A DNA stretch of 64,000 nt from assembly GCA_024280395.1 (NCBI GenBank), contig JAJRQG010000096.1, positions 1-64,000 on the forward strand, given 5' to 3'. Shown piece by piece: positions 63,371 through 64,000 of this stretch; positions within the stretch are counted from its first letter, which is position 1; each line of letters opens with the position of its first letter. This DNA is from Gammaproteobacteria bacterium. Lineage in GTDB: Bacteria; Pseudomonadota; Gammaproteobacteria; Xanthomonadales; Marinicellaceae. A program made the translations under genes and the position numbers. The notes under the pieces were generated by a model. The model saw only the letters and a list, made by a program, of their open reading frames with translations, made no database searches and was not told the DNA's origin.

Positions 63371-64000
63371 CTCAAATGTCTGGCAACTAACTCTAAGTTT
63401 TGTGGTGTGTATTTTACATCTTGCATAAGAATACTGTGTTCGCCTTTGGTAAATTCTTGGTATTGGCCTTTGCGCAGTTTTTTGGGTAAGAATACACCAC
63501 CAAAACGTACCCGTTTTAAGCGGTTAACTTTTAGGTCTTGGGATTCCCACAGTCTTCTGACTTCGCGGTTTCTTCCTTCCAGTAAGGTGACATGGAACCA
63601 TTGATTGGTTTCGCCAGCCCCTGCTTGTTGAATGTCATTGAATCTGGCTTTGCCATCTTCCAGTTCGACACCTTTTCGCAGGTTGTCTAGCTTGATTTGA
63701 TCGACTTCACCAAATACACGACAAGCATATTCACGGTCAATTTGAGTGCTGGGGTGCATCATGTGATTGGCAAACTCGCCATCGGTGGTGAAAAGCAGCA
63801 ACCCTGTAGTATTGATATCTAGTCGGCCAATGTTAATCCACCTTTGCCCTTTAAGTTCTGGCAAGTTGTCAAATACAGTTGCTCTGCCTTTTTCATCATT
63901 GCGGGTACAAATTTCTCCCAAGGGCTTGTTGTACATGATGATTTTGAAATCTTGGTCTTTACTTTCTATTACCCATTTGCGGTTTTTCCAGTTGACGATG
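63367..64000 (-). CDS. rluB: 23S rRNA pseudouridine synthase RluB (5' end beyond the window)
   Basis: The track begins at Met 63936, but the frame continues to the window edge (VNWKNRKWVIESKDQDF before MYNKP), so this is an internal Met. The catalytic Asp is in NIGRLDINTTGLLLF. CTRNDEKGRATVFD and LLEGRNREVRRLWE are RluB-type phrases, as opposed to RluF (KDSQGL). The N-terminal S4 domain should lie to the right of the window. The stop overlaps the start of the membrane protein gene. Confidence 0.92.
   Translation of the reverse strand, partial: IVNWKNRKWVIESKDQDFKIIMYNKPLGEICTRNDEKGRATVFDNLPELKGQRWINIGRLDINTTGLLLFTTDGEFANHMMHPSTQIDREYACRVFGEVDQIKLDNLRKGVELEDGKARFNDIQQAGAGETNQWFHVTLLEGRNREVRRLWESQDLKVNRLKRVRFGGVFLPKKLRKGQYQEFTKGEHSILMQDVKYTPQNLELVARHLR

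Overview
The window reads as the chromosome of an AT-rich free-living gammaproteobacterium. The evidence is its housekeeping set (pnp/rpsO, dxs, ung, dut, algC-like, radC, rluB, rluF, deaD), the secreted proteins whose C-termini end in a short F-x-x-(G/S)FE tail, a wax-ester synthase, and the absence of plasmid or phage functions. A Marinicella-like organism is my best guess. That is an inference from gene content and style, not something proven here. No tRNA, rRNA or CRISPR array was seen.

Layout. 0-0.7 kb: the tail of an ISXO2/IS1595-type transposase abuts a beheaded AraC/GyrI regulator. 0.8-7.3 kb: a secreted hydrolase with a beta-propeller-like tail, upp, a HAD phosphatase, an orphan 447-aa protein framed by small repeats, an SDR and an MTA/SAH nucleosidase-like gene. 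7.4-11 kb: two unlike membrane diguanylate cyclases. 11.3-16.8 kb: rpsO-pnp, then cdd-SURF1-DUF3820-DUF454, a 309-bp MITE-like element and an ATP-grasp gene. 16.9-20.6 kb: a clear cobalamin riboswitch ahead of a large duplicated secreted protein that is not a recognised B12 gene, then a small outer-membrane barrel. 20.7-28.5 kb: sulfotransferase-like, BON-LysM protein, LplT/PlsC fusion, a tandem pair of membrane-anchored paralogues, and a lipase plus wax-ester synthase pair. 28.6-34.7 kb: an HscC-like Hsp70 translationally coupled to two J-like/RDD membrane proteins, then a DeaD helicase.

34.7-43.5 kb: repeat-rich intergenic DNA, then a minus-strand cluster moxR-DUF58-tgpA-secreted protein, followed by a beta-helix/InlB-repeat adhesin-like protein. 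43.6-52.2 kb: a double-receiver protein, ung, a membrane-anchored phosphomannomutase, dut, radC, a TPR-like protein, dxs and an ECF sigma factor. 52.6-56.4 kb: an OsmC-YcaO fusion, a YkgJ-type cysteine cluster protein and a YcaQ-type DNA glycosylase.

56.4-61.7 kb is the accessory island and the most unusual part. Two copies of a roughly 100-150 bp repeat lie at the left end and two copies in inverted orientation at the right end. Between them, all on the minus strand, are a PIN toxin/antitoxin pair, a C-terminal scrap of an RNxxxH (HEPN-motif) protein, a 672-aa retron/Abi-like reverse transcriptase with an intact YxDD centre, and a DUF2130 coiled-coil protein with a PD-(D/E)xK-like signature. 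The flanking chromosomal genes carry scars. The YcaQ gene ends in repeat-encoded residues, and rluF has lost any ATG/GTG/TTG in front of its S4 domain. The RT-DUF2130 pair is the best candidate here for an undescribed defence system.

62.5-64 kb: a 269-bp MITE-like element with perfect 22-bp ends, a small membrane protein and rluB, which runs off the right edge.
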